Part shown: positions 1 through 6,553 of the stretch, in pieces
Position numbering within the stretch: the stretch's first letter is position 1
Layout: the number at the start of each line of letters is the position of its first letter
Source of the DNA: Gallionella sp. UBA4737
GTDB lineage: Bacteria > Pseudomonadota > Gammaproteobacteria > Burkholderiales > Gallionellaceae
Length of the DNA stretch: 36,503 nt
NCBI GenBank assembly: GCA_002403995.1
Contig: DHIV01000053.1
Coordinates: 440-36,942, forward strand
Reading direction: 5' to 3'
Translations under genes and position numbers: made by a program
The notes under the pieces: model-generated
Database searches by the model: none
Told to the model about the DNA's origin: nothing
The model's input: only the letters and a program-made list of their open reading frames with translations

Positions 1-801
1 GCCGAAGCCGATCACGATCTCCTTGCGCGCCACGCGTGCGCGAATGTCTGCCTCCGCTTCGTCGGCATTCCTGTAGCGGCTCTGGATGCGGAACGCTTCC
101 TCGTTGGCGCCGCCGTGCTTCGGACCGCGCAGTGCGCCGATCGCGCCGGTGATGCAGGAGTACAGGTCGGAGTTGGTGCCGGCGATGACGCGTGCGGTGA
201 AGGTCGAAGCGTTGAACTCATGCTCGGCATACAGGATCAGCGAAGTGTGCATCGCGCGCACCCAGGATGCCTTGGGCGGTGTGCCGTGCAGCAGATGCAG
301 GATGTGTGCACCTATGCTTTCGTCAGCGGTCTCCACCTCGATGCGGCGGCCAGAGGTGCTGTAGTGATGCCAGTACATCAACATCGAACCGAAGCAGGCC
401 AGCATCCGGTCGATCAGATCTTTCGCCACGGATTCGCTGTGCGATTCCGGTTCCTGTTCGCATGTGCCGAGCATCGAGCAGCCGGTGCGCATCACGTCCA
501 TCGGGTGCGCATTCGCGGGGATCGCCTCCAGTGCCTGCCTCACCGGTTGCGGCAAGCCGCGCAGAGATTTCAGCTTGGCCCTGTAGGCCTTGAGCTGGGC
601 GGCGTTCGGCAATGTGCCGTGGATCAGCAGATGCGCGATCTCCTCGAACTCGGCCTTGTCGGCGAAATCCAGGATGTCGTAGCCGCGATAGTGCAGATCG
701 TTGCCGGTGCGCCCGACCGTGCAGACTGCGGTGTTGCCGGCGATGGTGCCCGACAGTGCGACGGATTTTTTCGGTTTGGGTAAGGTGCTTTCTTCTGCCA
801 T
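1..801 (-). CDS. prpC: 2-methylcitrate synthase, N-terminal 267 residues (cut by window edge)
   Basis: Condenses propionyl-CoA with oxaloacetate to 2-methylcitrate, the first step of the methylcitrate cycle, in the cytoplasm. Translating the minus strand from 801 gives an open frame to base 1, beginning MAEESTLPKPKK and running through the citrate-synthase fold. The oxaloacetate-binding His lies in HEFNAST and the first catalytic His in GPKHGGANE; the second catalytic His and Asp lie beyond the edge. Two in-frame ATGs exist (807 and 801). AAGGAG abuts the first but is 6 nt from the second, so 801 is preferred. It lies downstream of prpB and the GntR regulator on the same strand, which favours PrpC over plain citrate synthase. 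About 110 residues are missing. Confidence 0.92.
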   Translation of the reverse strand, partial: MAEESTLPKPKKSVALSGTIAGNTAVCTVGRTGNDLHYRGYDILDFADKAEFEEIAHLLIHGTLPNAAQLKAYRAKLKSLRGLPQPVRQALEAIPANAHPMDVMRTGCSMLGTCEQEPESHSESVAKDLIDRMLACFGSMLMYWHHYSTSGRRIEVETADESIGAHILHLLHGTPPKASWVRAMHTSLILYAEHEFNASTFTARVIAGTNSDLYSCITGAIGALRGPKHGGANEEAFRIQSRYRNADEAEADIRARVARKEIVIGFG

Positions 802-845
802 GTTCATCTCCTTGGATTGAAGATTAATTCTAAAAATCGAAATCA

Positions 846-967
846 GTCCACGAAAAACACGAAAGGCACGAAATAAAACCAGTGGTTGCATAGGCTCGAC
901 GATCCACCCATTGGATTTATATTTCTATAACAAATTTATTTTCGTGTTTTTCGTGCCTTTCGTGGAC
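846..967. repeat. inverted arrays of the nonamer CACGAAANN between prpC and prpB
   Basis: CACGAAA occurs three times at 9-bp spacing (849-855, 858-864, 867-873). Its complement TTTCGTG occurs three times at the same spacing (940-946, 949-955, 958-964). The arrays flank about 65 bp of A+T-rich DNA. The dinucleotide spacers are AA,GG in the left arm and, read on the complement, GG,AA in the right arm, so the arms are near-complementary rather than perfect copies. As RNA it would form a long imperfect hairpin in the prpB-prpC intercistronic space. Confidence 0.85.
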
Positions 968-975
968 AGATGTTT

Positions 976-1869
976 TTATTCACTGCCCTTTTCCGCAAAC
1001 AACCTGTCCAGTTGCTGCTCATAAGCGTGATAGCCGAGATAGTCGTATAGTTCCATGCGCGTCTGCATCTCTGCCACGACTTTCTGTTGCGTGCCGTCGG
1101 CGAGGATGTGCTGGTAGACGTTCAGCGCCGCCTTGCTCATCGCGCGGAAAGCGGACAGCGGATACAGCACCAGCTTGATGCCCGCGCCCGCCAGTTGTTC
1201 TGTGGTGAACAGCGGCGTCGCGCCGAACTCGGTGATGTTCGCCAGCACCGGCACTTGCACCGCGCGGGTGAATGCTGTGTATTGTTCCAGCGTGGTGATC
1301 GCTTCCGGGAAGATCACGTCGGCACCGGCCTCGACGCAGGCCTGTGCGCGCTCGATGGCCGACTGCATGCCTTCCACCGCCAGCGCATCGGTGCGCGCCA
1401 TGATGACGAAGCTCTCGTCGCTGCGCGCATCCACCGCCGCCTTGACGCGATCGACCATCTCGCTTTGGCTGACGATGGCCTTGTTGGGTCTATGCCCGCA
1501 GCGTTTCTGCATCACCTGATCTTCGATATGAAATCCGGCGGCGCCGGCCTGCGCGATCTCGCGCGTGGCACGCGCGATGTTGAAGGCGCCGCCCCAGCCG
1601 GTGTCGATGTCCACCAGCAGCGGCAGGTCGCTCGCGGCGGTGATGCGGCGCGCGTCCTCGCATACGTCATGCAGGGTGGTGATGCCGAGATCGGGAATGC
1701 CAAGCGAGGAAGCGGCCACCCCGCCGCCGGAAAGATACAGTGCCTTGTGCCCGCTCTTTTGCGCAAGGATCGCGCAGTAGGCGGTCACAGCGCCGACAAC
1801 CTGCAATGGATGATTCTCTTCGACGGCGCGGCGCAGTTTGTTGCCGGGGGTGTTTGATTGAGGGTTCAT
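976..1869 (-). CDS. prpB: 2-methylisocitrate lyase
   Basis: Cleaves 2-methylisocitrate to pyruvate and succinate, the last step of the methylcitrate cycle. The protein is 297 residues, matching the family's usual length of about 296. It has the PEP mutase/isocitrate lyase barrel with the signature KRCGHRPNK, whose Cys124 is the expected catalytic cysteine, and Mg-binding aspartates in LLVDIDTGWGG (residues 85-94). The open frame extends 15 codons further upstream, but GGAGG sits 7 nt before the ATG at 1869, giving MNPQSNTPGN as the start. It lies between the GntR regulator and prpC, all on one strand and probably co-transcribed. The prpD or acnD/prpF dehydratase genes would be expected left of the window. 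Confidence 0.95.
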   Translation of the reverse strand: MNPQSNTPGNKLRRAVEENHPLQVVGAVTAYCAILAQKSGHKALYLSGGGVAASSLGIPDLGITTLHDVCEDARRITAASDLPLLVDIDTGWGGAFNIARATREIAQAGAAGFHIEDQVMQKRCGHRPNKAIVSQSEMVDRVKAAVDARSDESFVIMARTDALAVEGMQSAIERAQACVEAGADVIFPEAITTLEQYTAFTRAVQVPVLANITEFGATPLFTTEQLAGAGIKLVLYPLSAFRAMSKAALNVYQHILADGTQQKVVAEMQTRMELYDYLGYHAYEQQLDRLFAEKGSE

Positions 1870-1975
1870 ACTGCCGCCTCCTTGAAATAAAATGGTGTTC
1901 CACGAGCAGCGCATCGGCGGCTGGCAGCAATCGCGGACGTTCCCATCCCCGCAGTGCGGGACCCCTGCTCACTGC

Positions 1976-2656
1976 TCATGCTGCCTCCTCCTCATTGTCT
2001 ATCATTTCGCTGATGCTGCGCCATGCGCCCTGGATGTGGCGGCGCATTAGCATCTCGGCCAGTTCGCCGTCGCGTTGTGCCAATGCCTCGACGATCTGGC
2101 GGTGTTGTTGCAGCGCCGGACCGGTGCGCTCCGCGTTGCGGCTGGTGCGATAACGGCACATGCGCAGCAACTGGTATTGTTCGCTGCCGAGCAGGTCCAT
2201 CAGCATCTGGTTGCGGCTGCCGCGCGCGATCTGATAGTGAAAATCGAGGTCGCCTTCTTTTTGCGCATAGACCTTTCCGCCTTGCTTCTTGATCTGTGCT
2301 TCGTGACGGTCGAGCAGTTTGCGCAATTGGTCGATCTCGGCGTCGGTCATCTGAATCGCGGCGATGCGACAGGCCATGCCTTCCAGTGCTTCGCGCACCG
2401 CATAAAGATCGGAGAGGGTCTTGCGATCCAGCACCACCACACGCGCCCCGGCGTTGGGTACGCGGGTGACCAGCCGCATCCCTTCCAGATGGCGCAACGC
2501 TTCGCGCAACGGACCGCGTCCCATGCCGAAGCGTTCGGCCAGTTCGGCTTCGTTCAGTTTCTGGCCTTGCGCCAGTTCGCCGGTCACGATGCTTTGCGCC
2601 AGGCGGTGCGACGCGATATCGGCAAGTGTGCCTTGTTCGGGAGCGTAGGGCAACAT
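1976..2656 (-). CDS. GntR-family (FadR/FCD subfamily) regulator of the prp genes
   Basis: A 226-residue one-component transcription factor. An N-terminal winged helix (about residues 8-75, with LNEAELAERFGMGRGPLREA as the recognition region) is followed by an all-helical FCD ligand domain. That domain carries the usual metal-site pattern: Asp/His in DLDFHYQIA, His in LQQHRQI and His in RRHIQGA. Its position just upstream of prpB and prpC, together with two palindromic operators in front of it, indicates that it controls the methylcitrate genes and itself. The ligand is probably a methylcitrate-cycle acid or propionyl metabolite; this is inference from context. The prp genes of many enteric bacteria instead use a sigma-54 PrpR activator, which is not seen here. 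Confidence 0.85.
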   Translation of the reverse strand: MLPYAPEQGTLADIASHRLAQSIVTGELAQGQKLNEAELAERFGMGRGPLREALRHLEGMRLVTRVPNAGARVVVLDRKTLSDLYAVREALEGMACRIAAIQMTDAEIDQLRKLLDRHEAQIKKQGGKVYAQKEGDLDFHYQIARGSRNQMLMDLLGSEQYQLLRMCRYRTSRNAERTGPALQQHRQIVEALAQRDGELAEMLMRRHIQGAWRSISEMIDNEEEAA

Positions 2657-2668
2657 CGATTAACTCCG

Positions 2669-2741
2669 ATTGTCGACAATATTTAGAAATGCTAGCACAT
2701 AATTCGGTAAAAAGTGCAAATTATTTGATTTATGTCGACAA
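2669..2741 (-). promoter_or_regulatory. two TGTCGACA operators and promoter of the gntR-prpBC unit
   Basis: A perfect 12-bp palindrome ATTGTCGACAAT lies at 2669-2680, and its 8-bp core TGTCGACA recurs at 2733-2740. The core fits the FadR-subfamily GntR consensus t.GTM-(N0-1)-KAC.a. On the minus strand an extended -10 (TGC-TAGCAT, hexamer at 2694-2689) and a TTGCAC -35 (2719-2714) sit between the two sites with a long 19-bp spacer. The gene-proximal operator would cover the transcription start. Autoregulation, possibly with looping, is inferred. Confidence 0.65.
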
Positions 2742-2744
2742 AAT

Positions 2745-3128
2745 GGTAGTCTGTGCCGGGAGAGATGCCTCGGAAAAAGATTGGAAATGGAAGTATCCCG
2801 AATATAATGAGGCTGCTTTGGGGGCTTGCCAGAATCAGAAGCAAATTCACTTCAACACTAATCTGCTGCAGCTCAATGCGTAACCGCTGAAAGCGGGTAA
2901 CGCGAATTTACCGCGCATCAGAAAATGCGACCTTTCATCCTGCATGGATTGACTATACCGGAACTATTCAATAATCTGGACCTACTTGGCAAACTTACCG
3001 AAAGGCAAGGGCGCAAAATTTCCGGCCTAAGGGTGACTATGGCAGCGGGATTGCGGCACGGGTGTTCATGCGTGTTCATATACTGCTTACCCCAACGGCG
3101 GCAATTGAAAATATTGAAAGGGAAGCAT
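2745..3128. other. about 385 bp without a supportable gene
   Basis: This A+T-rich stretch holds only short open frames without ribosome-binding sites or recognisable motifs. One of these begins upstream and runs through the prp operators, so it is unlikely to be translated. No tRNA, clear terminator or repeat was seen. Confidence 0.5.
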
Positions 3129-3584
3129 ATGTCCAGCCTGATTCCTGGTTCCTATTTTATTCAAGATGTCATGCAAATCTGCGCATGGATTGCATTCTTT
3201 GGTTTGGCTGTCGCGGCACACACGGCACAGTCCGAGGAAGGCTCATTTGCAATCGAGAAAGATACATCAACGACTAAACCTGCAAACTCAGACACTCACT
3301 GGCAGCCCGCTTACCGGCTCGATACAAATGTTGCGCTTAAGCGCCCAAAAGATGCCGTACCTTCCGGAGATGGATTCAGTAGCGCACCTCGGTTGTTCCT
3401 CTTCGCCGAGCCGAAAAAGGAGGACGGCTGGTCAATAAACATACAAAAGCAGACTCCTTCCAGCAGCACGGACTGTTCTCCATTGTCGTCTCTCCTATGT
3501 CTCGAATCGAAAGACGAACGGCCCGATATCAAACATCAACAAGACTCATTTTGGTTTGTATTGCGTAAAGCATTCCATTTTTGA
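3129..3584 (+). CDS. small exported hypothetical protein
   Basis: A 151-residue frame starting MSSLIPGSYF, with AAAGGGA 6 nt before the ATG. I do not recognise the family. Residues 14-33 (VMQICAWIAFFGLAVAAHTA) form one hydrophobic segment ending in an AXA-like region, so it could be a Sec signal or an anchor. The rest is polar, rich in Ser, Lys and Asp, with a short CSPLSSLLC pair of cysteines near residue 125. An internal ATG at 3171 would give a more typical signal peptide. The gene lies in the A+T-rich patch left of the tRNA-derived repeat, and its codon use looks unlike the neighbouring housekeeping genes, hinting at foreign or rapidly changing DNA. It could be spurious. Confidence 0.4.
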   Translation: MSSLIPGSYFIQDVMQICAWIAFFGLAVAAHTAQSEEGSFAIEKDTSTTKPANSDTHWQPAYRLDTNVALKRPKDAVPSGDGFSSAPRLFLFAEPKKEDGWSINIQKQTPSSSTDCSPLSSLLCLESKDERPDIKHQQDSFWFVLRKAFHF

Positions 3585-3666
3585 AATAACTACATTGTTC
3601 ACGCTAACACGCATGACTTCTGCAACGGCTGATTTCGGCACATTTCGGGCATTCAGCATAATTGCA

Positions 3667-3696
3667 GAAAAGAAAAAGGCTCGCGTTTCTGCAAGC
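3667..3696 (-). terminator. hairpin terminator behind the tRNA 3'-half copy
   Basis: On the minus strand GCTTGC, loop AGAAAC and GCGAGC form a 6-bp stem (one G-U pair), followed by the T-rich tract CTTTTTCTTTT. It lies 11 bases downstream of the CCA of the duplicated tRNA 3' half, where the terminator of an undisturbed tRNA gene would be. Confidence 0.55.
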
Positions 3697-3705
3697 TTTT
3701 GTTTC

Positions 3706-3754
3706 ATTGGTGGGTCGTGGTGGACGTGAACCACCGACCAAAGGATTATGAGTC
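3706..3754 (-). repeat. tRNA 3'-half duplicate (att-like direct repeat)
   Basis: These 49 bases repeat 4373-4421 in the same orientation with one mismatch (3726 g versus 4393 t, in the T loop). On the minus strand the copy begins in the anticodon stem, includes the CAT anticodon, variable region, T arm, acceptor 3' strand and CCA, and ends two bases beyond. Left partner of the integration signature described at 4375-4451. Confidence 0.9.
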
Positions 3755-3891
3755 GCATCAAAGGCGCAATCCATAGCACAACAGCATATACCTGAATCAA
3801 ACAATCAATCCATTACTATCATTGCATTATTCTAGAGTGTTCCTGGTTTCGCTGGAATATTGCCCGCCAATGTCCCGCCTGGCAGTTACTC

Positions 3892-4296
3892 CTACTTCTT
3901 GCCACAGGCGAATTTAAACAGAGCTTCTTGCGCGGTTCCAGGCGGCACTGGCAGCCAATTCAAAAGAGTAGAAGTATCAGTGCTAAGAATCTTATCGCCT
4001 TTTCCATCCTTTTCAGAATAAACATTCGTATAGAGTGTTCGCGTTTTGTCTTCTACACAATCGTATTGAACTTTTGACACCTTTGACAAAAATGACGAAT
4101 GGCCAGAAAGATTCTGTGGTGTACTGGAGTTATATAGGTCCCACATTGTGACCGAGCTACCCGACTTGCGAATGGTGGCGGGGTAAGCAAATACCTTATC
4201 ACCACCAAACCCGCTGCCAATCTCAACCGGCTCCGCCGCCGCCATCGCATTACTGCTCACGCCAGCCAACAACAACATCAATATGAATTTACGCAT
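3892..4296 (-). CDS. exported protein resembling the surface-adhesin E family
   Basis: A 134-residue protein with a clear Sec signal peptide (MRKFILMLLLAGVSSNAMAA, cut after the AMA motif) and a mature domain of about 113 residues. The mature part shows a pattern I associate with Adhesin_E-like proteins: VTMWDLYN, a central tract with VQYDCVEDKTRTL, and a C-terminal WLPVPPGTAQEALFKFAC; the two cysteines probably form a disulfide. Family assignment is by pattern only. The start has GGGGGA about 5 nt upstream. It is the only gene inside the tRNA-bounded segment and reads in the same direction as the tRNA. A periplasmic or surface location is expected; the role is unknown. Confidence 0.7.
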   Translation of the reverse strand: MRKFILMLLLAGVSSNAMAAAEPVEIGSGFGGDKVFAYPATIRKSGSSVTMWDLYNSSTPQNLSGHSSFLSKVSKVQYDCVEDKTRTLYTNVYSEKDGKGDKILSTDTSTLLNWLPVPPGTAQEALFKFACGKK

Positions 4297-4328
4297 CGCT
4301 CCCCCTTAATTTGCTTTCCCTTATGTTT

Positions 4329-4366
4329 GAAGAAAACGGCCTCCAGAGGTAATCTCTGAAAGCCGC
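4329..4366 (-). terminator. terminator of the intact tRNA(CAU)
   Basis: On the minus strand CGGCTTTCAGAG (4365-4354) pairs along all 12 positions with CTCTGGAGGCCG (4348-4337), using two G-U pairs. The loop has 5 nt and is followed by TTTTCTTC. It begins 10 bases after the tRNA CCA end. The G-U pairs make the stem perfect only in minus-strand RNA, which supports the direction. Confidence 0.75.
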
Positions 4367-4374
4367 ATGTTTAT

Positions 4375-4451
4375 TGGTGGGTCGTGGTGGACTTGAACCA
4401 CCGACCAAAGGATTATGAGTCCTCTGCTCTAACCAACTGAGCTAACGACCC
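4375..4451 (-). tRNA. tRNA with CAU anticodon (elongator Met, or Ile2 read as lysidine)
   Basis: 77 nt with CCA encoded. Acceptor GGGTCGT/ACGACCC pairs fully, the D stem is GCTC/GAGC, the anticodon stem GAGGA/TCCTT (one G-U) with loop CTCATAA, and the T stem GGTGG/CCACC with loop TTCAAGT. A CAU anticodon can be initiator Met, elongator Met or Ile2. The standard G1-C72 pair and lack of three G-C pairs at the anticodon stem exclude the initiator. Elongator Met versus Ile2 is not decidable by eye, though the GGTCGGTGGTTCAAGTCCA region resembles Ile2 of Escherichia coli. It starts 23 bp after rpoD, so it may be processed from the rpoD transcript. Confidence 0.95.
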
Positions 4452-4474
4452 GAAAAAGTCTAGTGATCGCCAGC

Positions 4475-6409
4475 TTAATTTTCACTGTCCAGGAAGCTCT
4501 TCAGCTTTTCGGAACGCGAAGGATGGCGAAGCTTGCGCAACGCCTTGGCTTCGATCTGACGGATGCGTTCGCGTGTGACATCAAATTGTTTGCCCACTTC
4601 TTCCAGCGTATGATCGGTGTTCATTTCGATGCCGAAGCGCATCCGCAATACCTTGGCTTCGCGCTGCGTCAGGCTGTCCAGAATGTCCGAGGTCGCACCG
4701 CGCAGGCTCTCGTATATCGCCGCATCGATAGGCACGGCGGTATGCGAGTCTTCGATGAAATCGCCCAAATGCGAATCGTCGTCATCGCCCACCGGGGTCT
4801 CCATGGAGATCGGCTCTTTGGCGATTTTGAAGATCTTGCGGATCTTGTCTTCCGGCATTTCCATCTTGATCACTAGCGTCGCGACATCCGGCTCCTGCCC
4901 GGTCTCTTGCATGATCTGCCGCGAGATGCGGTTCATCTTGTTGATGGTTTCGATCATGTGCACCGGGATACGGATGGTGCGCGCCTGATCGGCGATGGAG
5001 CGTGTGATCGCCTGGCGTATCCACCATGTGGCATAGGTCGAAAATTTATAACCACGGCGGTATTCGAACTTGTCCACCGCTTTCATCAGGCCGATGTTGC
5101 CTTCCTGGATCAGGTCGAGGAATTGCAGGCCGCGATTGGTGTATTTTTTGGCGATCGAAATCACCAGGCGCAGGTTGGCCTCGATCATGTCGCGCTTGGC
5201 GCGGCGCGCTTTGGCTTCGCCATTGGTCATCTGCCGGTTGATTTCCTTCAGGTCACGAATCGGGATACCCACGCGCTGTTGCAGTTCCAGCAGATGCTTT
5301 TGCTGCTCTATGATGGCATGCCGGTAACGCTCCAGCGTCTCGCTGTATGGTTTTTTTGTCTTCAGTTCCTGCGCCACCCATTGCAAATTATCTTCATTCC
5401 CCGGAAAGGTCTTGATGAAATGCGGGCGCGGCATCTTGCCTTTGGTCACGCACATCTCCTGAATGCTGCGCTCGCTGCGGCGCACTTCTTCAACCAGGCC
5501 GCGCATGGTATCGCACAACGCATCCACCTGCTTCGCGGTGAAGCGGAACTTCATCAGTTCGTCGGAGATGCCATTCTGCAATTTATCGTATTGCTTGCTG
5601 CGATAACCGTGCTTGTCGTAAGCCTTGCCCAGCTTGACGAACAAGTCGGTAATCACGGCAAAACGCGCCAGCGCATCTTCCCTCAACTGTGCCAGATTGG
5701 CAGCCGCTTCAGCCGCAGCCGCTTCTTCGTCCTCTTCTTCGTCGGTGTCACCAGCGCTGATTTCTTCTACCTCTTCATCGCCGTTAGCTGCGATGACGGC
5801 TTCATCTGCGACATCCACAAAACCGTCGATCAGTTCATCGATGCGCATCTGATTGCTTTCGATCTTGGCGGATATCGCCAGGATTTCGGCTATCGTCGCC
5901 GGGCACGCGGAAATCGCCTGAATCATATGTTTCAGGCCTTCTTCGATACGTTTGGCGATCTCGATTTCTTTTTCGCGAGTAAGCAGGCCGACCGTACCCA
6001 TTTCGCGCATATACATACGCACCGGATCGGTAGTGCGGCCGAATTCAGAATCCACCGTGGAAAGCGCGGCTTCGGCTTCTTCCACCGCGTCTTCGTCCGC
6101 CACCGCGGGCGCGACATCCGTCATGATGAGGGTTTCGGCATCAGGCGCCACATCGCATACCGAGACGCCCATCTCATTGATCATGCTGACCACGCCTTCG
6201 ATCTGCTCGACTTCGAGCATATCCGGCAAATGGTCGTTGATTTCCGCGTAAGTCAGATAGCCGCGTTCTTTGCCCAGCACGATCAAAGCCTTAAGGCGCG
6301 TGCGTCTCGCCTCTATATCCTGCAACTGGTCAATGACCGGTTGCTCGATAGTGACTGCTTGTTTCTTGATCGGTTTTTTCTTGTCTTTATTGTCTTTAAG
6401 CTTTGCCAT
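4475..6409 (-). CDS. rpoD: RNA polymerase primary sigma factor (sigma-70)
   Basis: Directs RNA polymerase to housekeeping promoters. The 644-residue protein has region 1.1, an acidic non-conserved insert (IAANGDEEVEEISAGDTDEE and a following poly-Ala/Glu tract), region 1.2 with DPVRMYMREMGTVGLLTREK, region 2 with NLRLVISIAKKYTNRGLQFL and YKFSTYATWWIRQAITRSIA (promoter melting and -10 contact), and region 4 with VTRERIRQIEAKALRKLRHP (-35 contact). Two ATGs lie two codons apart; GGGA is 8 nt from the second, so MAKLKDNKDKK is taken as the start. It follows dnaG in the macromolecular-synthesis cluster but has its own promoter. Confidence 0.97.
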   Translation of the reverse strand: MAKLKDNKDKKKPIKKQAVTIEQPVIDQLQDIEARRTRLKALIVLGKERGYLTYAEINDHLPDMLEVEQIEGVVSMINEMGVSVCDVAPDAETLIMTDVAPAVADEDAVEEAEAALSTVDSEFGRTTDPVRMYMREMGTVGLLTREKEIEIAKRIEEGLKHMIQAISACPATIAEILAISAKIESNQMRIDELIDGFVDVADEAVIAANGDEEVEEISAGDTDEEEDEEAAAAEAAANLAQLREDALARFAVITDLFVKLGKAYDKHGYRSKQYDKLQNGISDELMKFRFTAKQVDALCDTMRGLVEEVRRSERSIQEMCVTKGKMPRPHFIKTFPGNEDNLQWVAQELKTKKPYSETLERYRHAIIEQQKHLLELQQRVGIPIRDLKEINRQMTNGEAKARRAKRDMIEANLRLVISIAKKYTNRGLQFLDLIQEGNIGLMKAVDKFEYRRGYKFSTYATWWIRQAITRSIADQARTIRIPVHMIETINKMNRISRQIMQETGQEPDVATLVIKMEMPEDKIRKIFKIAKEPISMETPVGDDDDSHLGDFIEDSHTAVPIDAAIYESLRGATSDILDSLTQREAKVLRMRFGIEMNTDHTLEEVGKQFDVTRERIRQIEAKALRKLRHPSRSEKLKSFLDSEN

Positions 6410-6450
6410 GTTCATATTCCCAATTGCGTAAGGCCAAATATTGCGTTGAG

Positions 6451-6474
6451 GCCGCAGAAAAGCGGCGGATTATA
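6451..6474 (-). promoter_or_regulatory. rpoD promoter -10 and leader hairpin
   Basis: A consensus TATAAT lies on the minus strand at 6474-6469, about 60 bp before the rpoD start, with a poor -35 candidate (TTAGGA, 18 bp upstream). GCCGC-TTTTCT-GCGGC (6466-6451) would form a small hairpin at the very 5' end of the mRNA. Confidence 0.6.
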
Positions 6475-6553
6475 CCCGATTCCATCAATTTTTCCTAACC
6501 GGCCTAGATGGTTAGCTTTGCTCACCTCTAGCGAGAGCTTGCAAGCAGGCGTA

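Larger units (their letters stand above)
3755..4372. mobile_element. about 0.6-kb segment between tRNA(CAU) and its 3'-half copy
   Basis: The segment is bounded by the intact tRNA on one side and a 49-bp copy of its 3' half on the other, the arrangement left by a tyrosine recombinase acting at a tRNA anticodon loop. It holds a single exported-protein gene (3892-4296) and its own terminator next to the tRNA, but no integrase, excisionase or replication gene. It may be a minimal element moved in trans, or the scar of a larger island that has been deleted. Confidence 0.6.

Noticed and set aside
2626..2883. Plus-strand 85-residue open frame across the prp operators
   Set aside because: It begins inside the regulator gene, has no ribosome-binding site, overlaps both predicted operators and shows no motif.
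3546..3800. Minus-strand 84-residue open frame
   Set aside because: It runs through the tRNA 3'-half copy and its terminator, so the reading frame is a by-product of structural RNA sequence.
4375..4451. Initiator tRNA-fMet as identity of the CAU tRNA
   Set aside because: It lacks the mismatched first acceptor pair and the three consecutive G-C pairs of the anticodon stem that mark initiators.
6495..6515. CTAACC/GGTTAG hairpin between dnaG and rpoD
   Set aside because: A 6-bp stem with a 9-nt loop and a poor T tract; too weak to call a dnaG terminator.
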